Shown here: positions 48,169 through 56,495 of the stretch, one piece after another | Layout of the letters: each line of letters opens with the position of its first letter | How positions within the stretch are numbered: position 1 is the first letter of the stretch | Assembly (NCBI RefSeq): GCF_020715565.1 | Contig: NZ_CP085839.1 | Location: 3,162,001-3,226,000 of the forward strand | DNA from: Nocardioides sp. Kera G14 | GTDB taxonomy: Bacteria > Actinomycetota > Actinomycetes > Propionibacteriales > Nocardioidaceae | DNA length: 64,000 bases | Reading direction: 5' to 3' | The notes under the pieces: model-generated | Databases searched by the model: none | The model's input: the letters and a program-made list of their open reading frames with translations, nothing else | Told to the model about the DNA's origin: nothing | Position numbers and translations under genes: made by a program

Positions 48169-49669
48169 CGATCCGCGCCCGCTCGGCCGGCTCCAGCCAG
48201 CGGTCGCGCACGGTGAGCAGCCGCCAGGCCGACCAGCCGACGAACGGCGCGGCGACGAGGACCGACAGCGGCCATGCGTCGACCTGAGCCAGCCCGGTGA
48301 AGATCAGGCTGGTCAGCGTCGTCGTCAGCGCGAGCTTCGAGGAATAGCCCACCATCGCCAGCGGGGGCGCCGGAGTCGAGCGCGCCGAGCGCAGGTCGAC
48401 GCTGTACGGCGACCTCGCACTCCACCGCAGGCCGGCGGAGACGACCTGCCCGAGCACGACGATCCAGGTGCAGAGCAGCGCCGCGAGCTGCGAGGAGGTC
48501 GGCGGGCCGGCGCGGAGCGCGGCGAGCAGCAGCGTGACTGCGGACGCCGCCCACAGGAACTCGAAGAGCACCCAGGCACGGGCGGCGAAGACCGTGCGCG
48601 GCTCGACGGGGAGGCTCTCGCGCCAGAGGATGCCCCGGCCCTCGAGGGTCCAGGCGTTGACGCCGAAGAGGAGCGCACCGCCGGAGGCGACCAGGCCCGG
48701 GAGGATCATCAGCTGGTGCCAGGCGAGGCCGCCGGCGATCGCGACCAGGCCCGGCCCGATCGCCAGGACCGTCACGCCGCGCCGCATCGGTACGGCCCGC
48801 CACACGGAGGCCCGGTCGATCCGGATCATCATCGCGAGGTCGGAACGCAGCGTCGGCCGGGCGCGGAAGTGGCCCGACTCGACCGACGTCTCCTCGCGCG
48901 GGACACGGTGCGCGGCGAGGGTGGCCGGCACCGCGCCGAGCACCGTGGCAGCGACGAAGAGGGCCACCATGATCACGACGGCGACTGCCCAGCCCCAGCT
49001 CCAGCCGCCGACCATGAGCGCGACGAGCCGGCTGGTGGGGAGTCGGTCGAGGACGGGGGCCAGGTGGTGGGTGACCTGGAGGACCGCGACGGCGAGCACG
49101 ACCGCCAGCCCGATCACGCGGGCGGCGATGAGGCCGCCCGGCAGGCGGCGGAGCCATTCGAAGGTCCAGGCCACGACCTGACCGATCGCCGTCGAGGCGG
49201 CGATCCAGGGAAGCAGGCCGATCACGACGGGGACGAAGTCGTGGCGGCCGAGGGCGTAGGAGGCACTTCCGAGGAGCAGCCAGGACTGGATCAGCCAGGC
49301 GATGTTGAGCGGCGCGAGCAGGAGGGCGCCGAGATGGTCGGTCGTCGGGCTGATCGGGAAGGCGACGACCTGGTCACGTGCGACCAGCTCGCGCCCACCA
49401 CCGCTGGCGATCGCGGAGCCGATCGCGAGCAGCAGGAAGCCGGCCATGGCGCTCGGAAGGAGGATCAGCAGGTTGAACGCGTAACCGTCGCCCCCGGCAC
49501 CGGGAGAGAAGGCCGGGATCACAGCTGCGGCGATGGTGATCGTCGTGAACACTCCGAGGCCGGTCCAGAAGCGCCGACGGCCCCGTGTCGCCGTACGGAA
49601 GCGGAGCAGGTGGCCGAGGTCAGCGGCGGCCCTGGTCCAGGCGCTAGTCCAGGAGGCCGCGATAGGCAC
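48149..49669 (-). CDS. ABC exporter membrane subunit
   Basis: A 506-residue protein with about 12 hydrophobic segments and few charged residues within them, such as YAFNLLILLPSAMAGFLLLAIGSAIASGG. It starts most likely at the GTG 49669 with GAGGAGGGG upstream, inside the end of the ATPase gene (26-bp overlap). No strong family motif was recognised beyond ABC-2-like topology. Together with the ATPase at 49644 it forms an exporter of unknown substrate. Confidence 0.72.
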   Translation of the reverse strand: MPIAASWTSAWTRAAADLGHLLRFRTATRGRRRFWTGLGVFTTITIAAAVIPAFSPGAGGDGYAFNLLILLPSAMAGFLLLAIGSAIASGGGRELVARDQVVAFPISPTTDHLGALLLAPLNIAWLIQSWLLLGSASYALGRHDFVPVVIGLLPWIAASTAIGQVVAWTFEWLRRLPGGLIAARVIGLAVVLAVAVLQVTHHLAPVLDRLPTSRLVALMVGGWSWGWAVAVVIMVALFVAATVLGAVPATLAAHRVPREETSVESGHFRARPTLRSDLAMMIRIDRASVWRAVPMRRGVTVLAIGPGLVAIAGGLAWHQLMILPGLVASGGALLFGVNAWTLEGRGILWRESLPVEPRTVFAARAWVLFEFLWAASAVTLLLAALRAGPPTSSQLAALLCTWIVVLGQVVSAGLRWSARSPYSVDLRSARSTPAPPLAMVGYSSKLALTTTLTSLIFTGLAQVDAWPLSVLVAAPFVGWSAWRLLTVRDRWLEPAERARIVMTVAG

Positions 49670-50369
49670 GCGCCCCCTCCTCACCGGCCATGGCTGCGGC
49701 GTCGAGGGTGGCGACCTGGGCCCCGCTGCGTAGCACCAGCACCGAGGAGCAGGCCTCGATCGCGAGCTCACGCAGGTGGGTGGAGACGAGCACGCAGGCA
49801 CCGCGGGCGCGGGCGTCACTGATCGTCTCGAGCGTCGCCTCGACGCCGATGGGGTCCACGCCGTCGAAGGGTTCGTCGAGCAGGAGCACTCCGGGCCGGT
49901 GGAAGGCGGCGAGGGCGACCGAGAGGCGTCGGCCCATGCCGTGGCTGAATCCGGAGGTCACGCGGTGCGCGACGTCGCCGAGGCCGAAGCGCTCGAGCAG
50001 GTCGCGGGCGCTCTCCTCCCACCCCGGCTCCATGCGGCGCAGGCGCGCGGAGAGCTGGAGGTGCTCCCACGGGGTCGCGCGCGGCACCAGCCCACCGACG
50101 TCGGGGCAGTAGCCGACCGACTGCTTGACCGCCAGGGGCTGGCGACGTACGTCGAAACCTGCGACCACGACTCGCCCCTCGGTGGGTGGAACCACCCCGG
50201 CGATGACCCGCATCGTGGTCGACTTGCCCGCGCCGTTCCTCCCCAGGAGCGCGGTGCTCTGGCCGGCGGCAGCGATCAGGTCGACGCCGCTGACGGCCTC
50301 GACCTCACCGAAGCGGACGTGGAGACCCTCCACGACCACCGCTGGAAGAGCTGGGACTTGCTCACTCAC
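49644..50369 (-). CDS. ABC exporter ATP-binding protein
   Basis: A 241-residue ATPase with Walker A GRNGAGKSTT, a signature region that reads FSHGMGRRLSVALA instead of LSGGQ, and Walker B VLLLDEPFDGVDP. YCPDVGGLVPRATPWEHLQLSARLR is typical of ABC-2 exporter ATPases. It is the first gene of a two-gene minus-strand operon, divergent from the TetR gene at 50519. Confidence 0.88.
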   Translation of the reverse strand: MSEQVPALPAVVVEGLHVRFGEVEAVSGVDLIAAAGQSTALLGRNGAGKSTTMRVIAGVVPPTEGRVVVAGFDVRRQPLAVKQSVGYCPDVGGLVPRATPWEHLQLSARLRRMEPGWEESARDLLERFGLGDVAHRVTSGFSHGMGRRLSVALAAFHRPGVLLLDEPFDGVDPIGVEATLETISDARARGACVLVSTHLRELAIEACSSVLVLRSGAQVATLDAAAMAGEEGARAYRGLLD

Positions 50370-50477
50370 TACAACGATTCTCCCGGGGTGCGGTGTGTCG
50401 GGACCACGGTCGCACGGCTGGCTTCACCTGGCCATGGTGACTAGTGCCGGCGGCCGAACGGAGGATGAATAAAAAGT

Positions 50478-50511
50478 CAGTCTTGACTGTTTGTTTGTGA
50501 CCGCCGAGACT
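50478..50511 (+). promoter_or_regulatory. Promoter and palindromic operator of the TetR-Atu operon
   Basis: CAGTCTTGACTG (50478-50489) is a palindrome with 5-bp arms, a likely autoregulatory TetR operator. It overlaps a -35 TTGACT (50483-50488). A weak -10 GAGACT (50506-50511) follows at 17 bp, and 7 bases later comes the GTG start at 50519, consistent with a leaderless transcript. Confidence 0.5.
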
Positions 50512-50518
50512 GGCAGAC

Positions 50519-51166
50519 GTGACCCAGGCCACGCGAGTTCCGCAGGAGGAGCGCACCCGCCTCATGCGGGCCCGTCTGCTGGAGGCGGCGGTCGAGGTCC
50601 TCGTCGAGCGTGGCTTCGCCAATACGACGACCACCCTCGTCTCCGAGCGCGCCGGCGTCTCGCGCGGCGCCCAGCTCCACCACTTCCCCACCCGCAACGA
50701 CCTGGTCTTCGCGGCGGTCGAGCACGTCATGACCACACGGGGAGCGGAGCTCGCCGCCGCGGCCGAGGCGCTGCCGACCGGGTCGTCGCGTACCCGGGCG
50801 GTGCTGCAGCTCTTCGCCGACCACTTCACCTCGCCGATGTTCACGGCGGCCCTCGAGCTCTGGGTCGGGGCCCGGACGGACCCGTCGCTGCTGGCGCTGG
50901 TGGGCCCGCTGGAGCAGCAGATGGGCCGGTCGGCCCACCGGCTGGCCGTCAGGCTGCTCGAGGTCGACGAGTCCGTCCCGGGCCAGCGCGAGCTCGTCCA
51001 GGCCACCCTCGACCTGATCCGCGGGCTCGGGCTCGCCTCCACCATCAGCGCCGACACCCGGCGCCGTAACCGGATCCTCGACCACTGGGCCACCGTCCTC
51101 GACGCCGAGATCCGGGTTTCGGCCCCTCGAAATCCGGCTTCTGGCCCCGCGAAAGGTGACTCATGA
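50519..51166 (+). CDS. TetR family transcriptional regulator
   Basis: A 215-residue regulator from a GTG start. The HTH is EVLVERGFANTTTTLVSERAGVSRGAQLHHFPTRNDL. It overlaps the TIGR03084 gene by 4 bp and heads the acyl-CoA degradation operon, so it is probably its autoregulated repressor, responding to an acyl-CoA. The palindrome at 50478-50489 is the likely site. Confidence 0.88.
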   Translation: MTQATRVPQEERTRLMRARLLEAAVEVLVERGFANTTTTLVSERAGVSRGAQLHHFPTRNDLVFAAVEHVMTTRGAELAAAAEALPTGSSRTRAVLQLFADHFTSPMFTAALELWVGARTDPSLLALVGPLEQQMGRSAHRLAVRLLEVDESVPGQRELVQATLDLIRGLGLASTISADTRRRNRILDHWATVLDAEIRVSAPRNPASGPAKGDS

Positions 51167-51966
51167 CCATTCTCGACGACCTCCTCACCGCCCTGACCGC
51201 CGAGGGTGACCGCCTGCGCGAAGCGGTCGGACTCCTCACCGAGGACCAGTGGCGTACGCCGACGCCGGCCGAGGGCTGGGACATCGCCACGACGATCGTC
51301 CATCTCGCGTGGACCGACGAGGCCTCCCTGCTCGCGACCCGTGCCGCGGCCGGCGACACGGAGGAGTGGGACGAGCTCGTCCTCGAGGCGATCCAGGATC
51401 CCGAGGGGTTCGTCGACGCCGAGGCCCGGGCGGGAGCGACGGCGACGGCCGCGCAGATCCTCGAGCGATGGGACGCCGCCCGCACCGCCCTGCCCCCGGC
51501 CCTGCTCGCCGCGACCGGCAAGCTGCCCTGGTTCGGTCCGGCGATGTCGCCTGCATCCATGGCGACCGCGCGGCTGATGGAGACCTGGGCGCACAGCCTC
51601 GACGTCTTCGACGCCCTCGGCCTCGTCCCGGAGCAGACCGACGCGGTCCGTCACGTCGCCCACCTCGGCGTACGCACCCGCGGATTCGCCTACGCCGCGC
51701 GCGGCCGCTCCGCTCCCGATGCGGAGATCCAGGTGACCCTCGTGCTGCCGTCGGAGGAGGTCATCAGCTTCGGCCCCGACGACGCCGCGCAGACGATCAC
51801 CGGCTCCGCGTGGGACTTCGCCCGCCTGGTCACCCAGCGCGTCCACCGCGACGACACCGATCTCGTCGCCTCCGGCCCCGACGCCTCGCAGTGGTTGGAG
51901 ATCGCCCAGGCCTTCGCCGGCCCTCCCGGTGCCGGTCGCGCACCCCACGGAAGGGATGCCTCATGA
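51163..51966 (+). CDS. TIGR03084 family protein (DinB/maleylpyruvate isomerase-like)
   Basis: A 267-residue protein with the mycothiol-dependent maleylpyruvate-isomerase/DinB N-terminal fold: EDQWRTPTPAEGWDIATTIVHLAWTDEAS carries a metal-ligand His, and METWAHSLDVFDALG another. A C-terminal sterol-carrier-like half follows, with ITGSAWDFARLVTQR. TIGR03084 proteins are common in actinobacterial Atu-like clusters, but their reaction is not established as far as I know. It is coupled by 4-bp overlaps on both sides. Confidence 0.83.
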   Translation: MTILDDLLTALTAEGDRLREAVGLLTEDQWRTPTPAEGWDIATTIVHLAWTDEASLLATRAAAGDTEEWDELVLEAIQDPEGFVDAEARAGATATAAQILERWDAARTALPPALLAATGKLPWFGPAMSPASMATARLMETWAHSLDVFDALGLVPEQTDAVRHVAHLGVRTRGFAYAARGRSAPDAEIQVTLVLPSEEVISFGPDDAAQTITGSAWDFARLVTQRVHRDDTDLVASGPDASQWLEIAQAFAGPPGAGRAPHGRDAS

Positions 51967-53741
51967 CCGGGCCCCTCATCGTCGCAAACGTCTCCGGCTT
52001 CTACGGCGACCGCCTCTCCGCCATGCGCGAGCAGCTCGAAGGCGGCCAGGTCGACGTGATCACGGGTGACTGGCTGGCCGAGCTCACCATGCTCATCCTC
52101 GGCAAGGACCAGATGCGCACCGGCGGCGAGAACCTCGGCTACGCCAAGACGTTCCTCGCCCAGCTCCGCGACTGTCTCGGGCTCGCGCTCGAGAAGGGGG
52201 TCAAGATCGTCAGCAATGCCGGCGGGCTCAACCCGTCCGGCCTCGTTGCCGCGATCGGCGAGATCGACACCGGCTCGGGTCGAAAGCCGCGGGTCGCGTA
52301 CGTCGACGGCGACGACCTCCGCGCGTCCGGGCTGTTCCCCGGCGCACTCACCGCCAACGCCTACCTCGGTGCCTTCGGCATCGCTCGAGCTCTCGAGGCG
52401 GGTGCGGATGTGGTCATCACCGGCCGCGTCACCGACGCCTCGATCGTGATGGGGCCGGCGATCCACCACCACGGCTGGACCCGCGACTCGCTCGACGAGC
52501 TCGCCGGCGCACTGATCGCCGGCCACGTCATCGAGTGCGGCACCCAGGCCACCGGCGGCAACTTCGCCGGGCTCTTCGACGCCCTCCGCGACGGCCGCCT
52601 CAAGGACCCTGTCAAGCCGTTCGGCTTCCCGATCGCCGAGATCGCGTCCGACGGCTCCTTCGTGGTCACCAAGCACCCCGGCACCGGGGGCCTCGTCACC
52701 GCCGACACGGTCTCCGCCCAGCTCTTCTACGAGATCCAGGGGTCGACGTACCTCAATCCCGACGTGAGCGCCGACCTCACCACCATCGCCATCGAGGACC
52801 TCGGCGACGACCGGGTCCGCGTCGCCGGCACGAAGGGCCTGTTCCCGCCGGCGCAGCTCAAGGTCGCCGTCAACGAGCTCGGCGGCTGGCGCAACCAGGT
52901 GGAGTTCGTCCTGACCGGCCTCAATATCGAGCAGAAGGCCGAGCTGCTCCGCGCCCAGGTCGATGCCGCGCTGCCCCCGGAGCTCAAGCACTCCTGGTCC
53001 TCCTACCGCACCCCCGCCGCCGACTCCTCCACCGAGGAAGGCGCCGCCACCCTCCTCCGCCTCACCGCCTGGTCGAAGGACGCCGACGCCGTCGGCCGCG
53101 CCTTCACCGCCCCCGCCATCGAGCTCGTCCTCGCCTCGATCCCCGGCTTCCACGTCACGGCACCCCCCGGCAAGCCCAGTGCTTATGGGGTCTACCGCCC
53201 CCAGTACGTGGATCGGTCCGAGGTGACTGAGACCGTCCACCTGCCCGACGGGGACGTCGAGAGCATCCCGGGCCCGGACCGGACCGAACGGACGGGCTCC
53301 GCCGCGACTGGGTCCCGAGAGAGCGCCGAAGGCGCTCACGAGGGAGTTGGTCGCGTCGCGGCGGAGCCAGATCCGGGCGGGCCGGGCCGGGCCGGGCCCA
53401 CCCGCCGGACCCCGCTGGGCGACCTGGCCTACGCCCGATCGGGAGACAAGGGCGGCAACGCGAATATCGGCCTCTGGATCCCAGCAGGTCGTCCGGATGC
53501 TGCAGTGGAATGGCTTCTCGACACGGTGACCGCGGAGTGGATCCGCCACCTCATGCCCGAGGCCAAGGAGCTCGACGTCGAGATCGTCCCGCTCCCGAAC
53601 CTCCGTGGCGTGAACGTCATCGTGAAGGACATCCTCGGTGCCGGGGTGGCTGAGGGCGTCCGCTTCGACCCGCAGGCGAAGGCCATCGGCGAATGGCTGC
53701 GCAGCCGGGTCGTCGACATCCCCGAGGAGTTCCTGCGATGA
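51963..53741 (+). CDS. AtuA-like (DUF1446) protein with inserted palindromic linker
   Basis: A 592-residue protein. The DUF1446/AtuA domain covers about residues 1-430, with NVSGFYGDRLSAMREQLEGG, SNAGGLNP and GADVVITGRVTDASIVMGPA. The C-terminal AtuA-associated domain starts near LAYARSGDKGGNANIGLW (about residue 488). Between them is a Gly/Pro/Arg-rich linker encoded by a large palindromic repeat. AtuA is required for acyclic terpene (citronellol/geraniol) use in Pseudomonas, with no clear reaction. The ATG overlaps the upstream stop by 4 bp. Confidence 0.85.
   Translation: MTGPLIVANVSGFYGDRLSAMREQLEGGQVDVITGDWLAELTMLILGKDQMRTGGENLGYAKTFLAQLRDCLGLALEKGVKIVSNAGGLNPSGLVAAIGEIDTGSGRKPRVAYVDGDDLRASGLFPGALTANAYLGAFGIARALEAGADVVITGRVTDASIVMGPAIHHHGWTRDSLDELAGALIAGHVIECGTQATGGNFAGLFDALRDGRLKDPVKPFGFPIAEIASDGSFVVTKHPGTGGLVTADTVSAQLFYEIQGSTYLNPDVSADLTTIAIEDLGDDRVRVAGTKGLFPPAQLKVAVNELGGWRNQVEFVLTGLNIEQKAELLRAQVDAALPPELKHSWSSYRTPAADSSTEEGAATLLRLTAWSKDADAVGRAFTAPAIELVLASIPGFHVTAPPGKPSAYGVYRPQYVDRSEVTETVHLPDGDVESIPGPDRTERTGSAATGSRESAEGAHEGVGRVAAEPDPGGPGRAGPTRRTPLGDLAYARSGDKGGNANIGLWIPAGRPDAAVEWLLDTVTAEWIRHLMPEAKELDVEIVPLPNLRGVNVIVKDILGAGVAEGVRFDPQAKAIGEWLRSRVVDIPEEFLR
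53272..53378. repeat. In-frame palindromic repeat within the AtuA-like gene
   Basis: Nested inverted repeats: outer arms 53272-53278/53372-53378 (7 bp), main arms 53295-53308/53355-53368 (14 bp perfect), inner stem 53321-53327/53331-53337 (7 bp, loop GAA). It is followed by three tandem GGGCC-type units. It keeps the reading frame and encodes only a disordered linker, about residues 437-472. Confidence 0.72.
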
Positions 53742-54883
53742 CGAGTGCGCACGCAGCAGACCTGTTCGAGCTCGGCGCGGAGTTCGCCCGGCGTCAGATC
53801 GCCCCCCACCTCCAGGACTGGGAGGACGCGCAGGAGATCCCACGGTCCCTGCACGAATCCGCAGCAAAACAAGGGCTTCTGGGCGTCGGCTTCCGCGAGG
53901 AGGTGGGCGGCGAGGGCGGCACGTTGGGCGACACCGTGGCCCTCACCGAGGGCCTGATCTCCGAGGGCACGAGCAGCGGACTTCTCGCCGGCCTCTTCAC
54001 CCACGGCATCGCCCTCCCCCACATCGCCGCGCACGGCAGCGCCGACCTGATCGACCGATACGTCCGCCCCACCCTCGCGGGAGAGAAGATCGGCGCGCTC
54101 GGGATCACCGAGCCCGGCGGGGGTTCCGACGTCGCGCACCTCACCACACGGGCCGAGCGCGACGGTGACCACTGGGTCATCAACGGCTCGAAGACCTTCA
54201 TCACCAGTGGGGTCCGGGCAGACTTCATCACCCTCGCGGTCCGCACCGGCGGCCCCGGTGCCGGTGGCGTCAGCCTGATCGTTGTCGACAAGGACACCGA
54301 GGGAGTCACGGTCGACCGCAAGCTGGCGAAGATGGGCTGGCACTGCAGCGACACAGCGGAGCTGGGGTTCGTCGACGTACGCGTGCCACTCGAGAACCTC
54401 GTAGGCCAGGAGAACAAGGGATTCGGCTACATCGCGGAGGCCTTCGTCACCGAGCGGATCGCCCTGGCGGTGCAGGCCTACGGCATCGCCGCGCGGTCCC
54501 TGCAGCTGACCACGGCGTACGCGAGGGAGCGCGCCACCTTCGGCAAGCCACTGATCGCCCGGCAGGTCGTGCAGCACAAGCTCGTCGAGATGCACCGCCT
54601 CGTCGAGGTGGCGAAGGCGTACACGCACCAGGTCATCGACCAGTACGACCGGAGCGGCACCACCGCCGAGACGATCGCCGCCGCCGTACTGGCCAAGCAG
54701 ACCGCGGTCGACGCCAGCCAGACCGTCTGCAACGAGGCCGTCCAGCTCCACGGAGGCGCCGGCTACATGCACGGCACCGAGGTCGAGCGCCACTACCGCG
54801 ACACCCGCATCCTGCCCATCGGAGGAGGAGCCACCGAAGTGATGACCGATCTCGCCGCCAAACTCCTAGGACTGACCGCATGA
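53738..54883 (+). CDS. Acyl-CoA dehydrogenase
   Basis: A 381-residue flavoprotein. It contains ALGITEPGGGSDVAHL (FAD/substrate loop), ATFGKPLIARQVVQHKLVEM and the C-terminal VQLHGGAGYMHGTEVERHYRDTRILPIGGGATEVM. It introduces a 2,3-double bond into an acyl-CoA and, next to carboxylase genes, most likely acts on a branched substrate as citronellyl-CoA or isovaleryl-CoA dehydrogenase does. ATGA overlaps join it to the AtuA-like and carboxylase genes. Confidence 0.88.
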   Translation: MTSAHAADLFELGAEFARRQIAPHLQDWEDAQEIPRSLHESAAKQGLLGVGFREEVGGEGGTLGDTVALTEGLISEGTSSGLLAGLFTHGIALPHIAAHGSADLIDRYVRPTLAGEKIGALGITEPGGGSDVAHLTTRAERDGDHWVINGSKTFITSGVRADFITLAVRTGGPGAGGVSLIVVDKDTEGVTVDRKLAKMGWHCSDTAELGFVDVRVPLENLVGQENKGFGYIAEAFVTERIALAVQAYGIAARSLQLTTAYARERATFGKPLIARQVVQHKLVEMHRLVEVAKAYTHQVIDQYDRSGTTAETIAAAVLAKQTAVDASQTVCNEAVQLHGGAGYMHGTEVERHYRDTRILPIGGGATEVMTDLAAKLLGLTA

Positions 54884-56472
54884 GTACGTCGACCCCGACC
54901 GTGTCCGCGAATCGAGAGGCGATGCTCGCCAAGCTCGCCGACCTCGACGCCGAGCACCTCAAGGCGGTCACCGCCGGCGGGAAGTACATCGAGCGCCACC
55001 ACGCGCGTGGCAAGCTCACCGCCCGCGAGCGGATCGAGCTGCTCCTCGACGAGGGCAGCCCGTTCCTGGAGCTGATGACGCTCGCGGGCTGGGGCACCGA
55101 GTTCACCGTCGGCGGCTCGACCGTCACGGGCATCGGCGTCGTCAGCGGTGTCGAGTGCATGGTGATCGCGCACGACCCGACGGTGAAGGGTGGCTCGATC
55201 AACCCGGTCTCCATGCGCAAGACCGGACGCGCGATGCAGATCGCCGAGGAGAACATGCTTCCGACGGTGACGCTCGTCGAGTCCGGCGGCGCCGACCTCC
55301 CGCACCAGAAGGACATCTTCATCCCCGCGGGCAAGGGCTTCCGCGACATCACCCGTGCCAGCGCACGCAAGCAGCCCACGGTGGCCCTGGTCTTCGGCAA
55401 CTCCACCGCCGGTGGGGCCTACATCCCCGGCATGAGCGACTACATCGTGATGGTCGACGGTGGCGCGAAGGTCTTCCTCGGCGGCCCGCCGCTGGTGAAG
55501 ATGGCGACCGGTGAGGAGAGCAACGACGAGGAGCTCGGTGGTGCGCGCATGCACGCGACGACGTCGGGCCTCGCCGACTACCTCGCCGTCGACGAGCAGG
55601 ACGCGATCCGCCTGGGTCGACGCATCGTCGCGCGGCTCAACGTCCCGAAGCGCGGCGCGAGGTTCACCGGTGAGTACGCCGAGCCGCTGCTCGATCCCGA
55701 GGGGCTGCTCGACATCATCCCGACGGATCTCAAGGAGCCGTTCGATCCGCGCGAGGTGATCCTCCGCCTCGTCGACGGCCCGTCGGCCACCAACGAGGCG
55801 GCCTTCGACGAGTTCAAGCCGCTCTACGGCTCCTCGCTGGTGACCGGGTGGGCCCGGATCCACGGTCGCCCGATCGGCATCCTCGCCAACGCGCAGGGCA
55901 TCCTCTTCAGCAAGGAGGCACAGAAGGCGACGCAGTTCATCCAGCTCGCCAACGCCTCCGACACCCCCCTGCTCTTCCTGCACAACACCACCGGATACAT
56001 GGTCGGCAAGGAGTACGAGCAGGGCGGCATCATCAAGCACGGCGCGATGATGGTGAACGCCGTCTCCAACTCGAAGGTCCCGTCGATCTCCATCCTCATC
56101 GGGGCGTCGTACGGCGCCGGCAACTACGGCATGAACGGCCGCGCCTACGACCCGCGGTTCCTCTTCACCTGGCCCAACGCGAAGTCCGCGGTCATGGGTC
56201 CGCAGCAGCTCGCCGGCGTCATGGACATCGTCGCCCGGGCCTCCGCCGCGTCGAAGGGGGTCGCGTACGACGAGGAGGCCGGCGCCGCCACGCGAGCCTT
56301 CGTCGAGGAGATGATCGAGGCCCAGTCACTGCCCTACTTCCTCTCCGGAATGGTGTACGACGACGGGATCATCGATCCGCGTGACACCCGCGACATCCTC
56401 GGCCTCTGCCTGTCCGTCATCGAGAACCAGCCGATCGAGGGAACCCTCAACTTCGGCGTCTTCCGGATGTGA
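54880..56472 (+). CDS. Acyl-CoA carboxylase beta (carboxyltransferase) subunit
   Basis: A 530-residue carboxyltransferase. ESGGADLPHQ, FGNSTAGGAYIPGMSDY and KMATGEESNDEELGGA match methylcrotonyl-CoA and geranyl-CoA carboxylase beta subunits. LLFLHNTTGYMVGKEYEQGGIIKHGAMMVNAV and GASYGAGNYGMNGRAYDPRF form the second half. It transfers carboxyl from biotin to the gamma-carbon of a 3-methyl-enoyl-CoA. The partner biotin subunit is directly downstream. Confidence 0.92.
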   Translation: MSTSTPTVSANREAMLAKLADLDAEHLKAVTAGGKYIERHHARGKLTARERIELLLDEGSPFLELMTLAGWGTEFTVGGSTVTGIGVVSGVECMVIAHDPTVKGGSINPVSMRKTGRAMQIAEENMLPTVTLVESGGADLPHQKDIFIPAGKGFRDITRASARKQPTVALVFGNSTAGGAYIPGMSDYIVMVDGGAKVFLGGPPLVKMATGEESNDEELGGARMHATTSGLADYLAVDEQDAIRLGRRIVARLNVPKRGARFTGEYAEPLLDPEGLLDIIPTDLKEPFDPREVILRLVDGPSATNEAAFDEFKPLYGSSLVTGWARIHGRPIGILANAQGILFSKEAQKATQFIQLANASDTPLLFLHNTTGYMVGKEYEQGGIIKHGAMMVNAVSNSKVPSISILIGASYGAGNYGMNGRAYDPRFLFTWPNAKSAVMGPQQLAGVMDIVARASAASKGVAYDEEAGAATRAFVEEMIEAQSLPYFLSGMVYDDGIIDPRDTRDILGLCLSVIENQPIEGTLNFGVFRM

Positions 56473-56495
56473 CTGCAGCTATGAAAGGCAGCCCC

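Noticed and set aside
53370..53405. GGGCC tandem units as a simple-sequence repeat
   Set aside because: Only about three units are present, next to the larger palindrome, so it was treated as part of that element rather than as a separate microsatellite.
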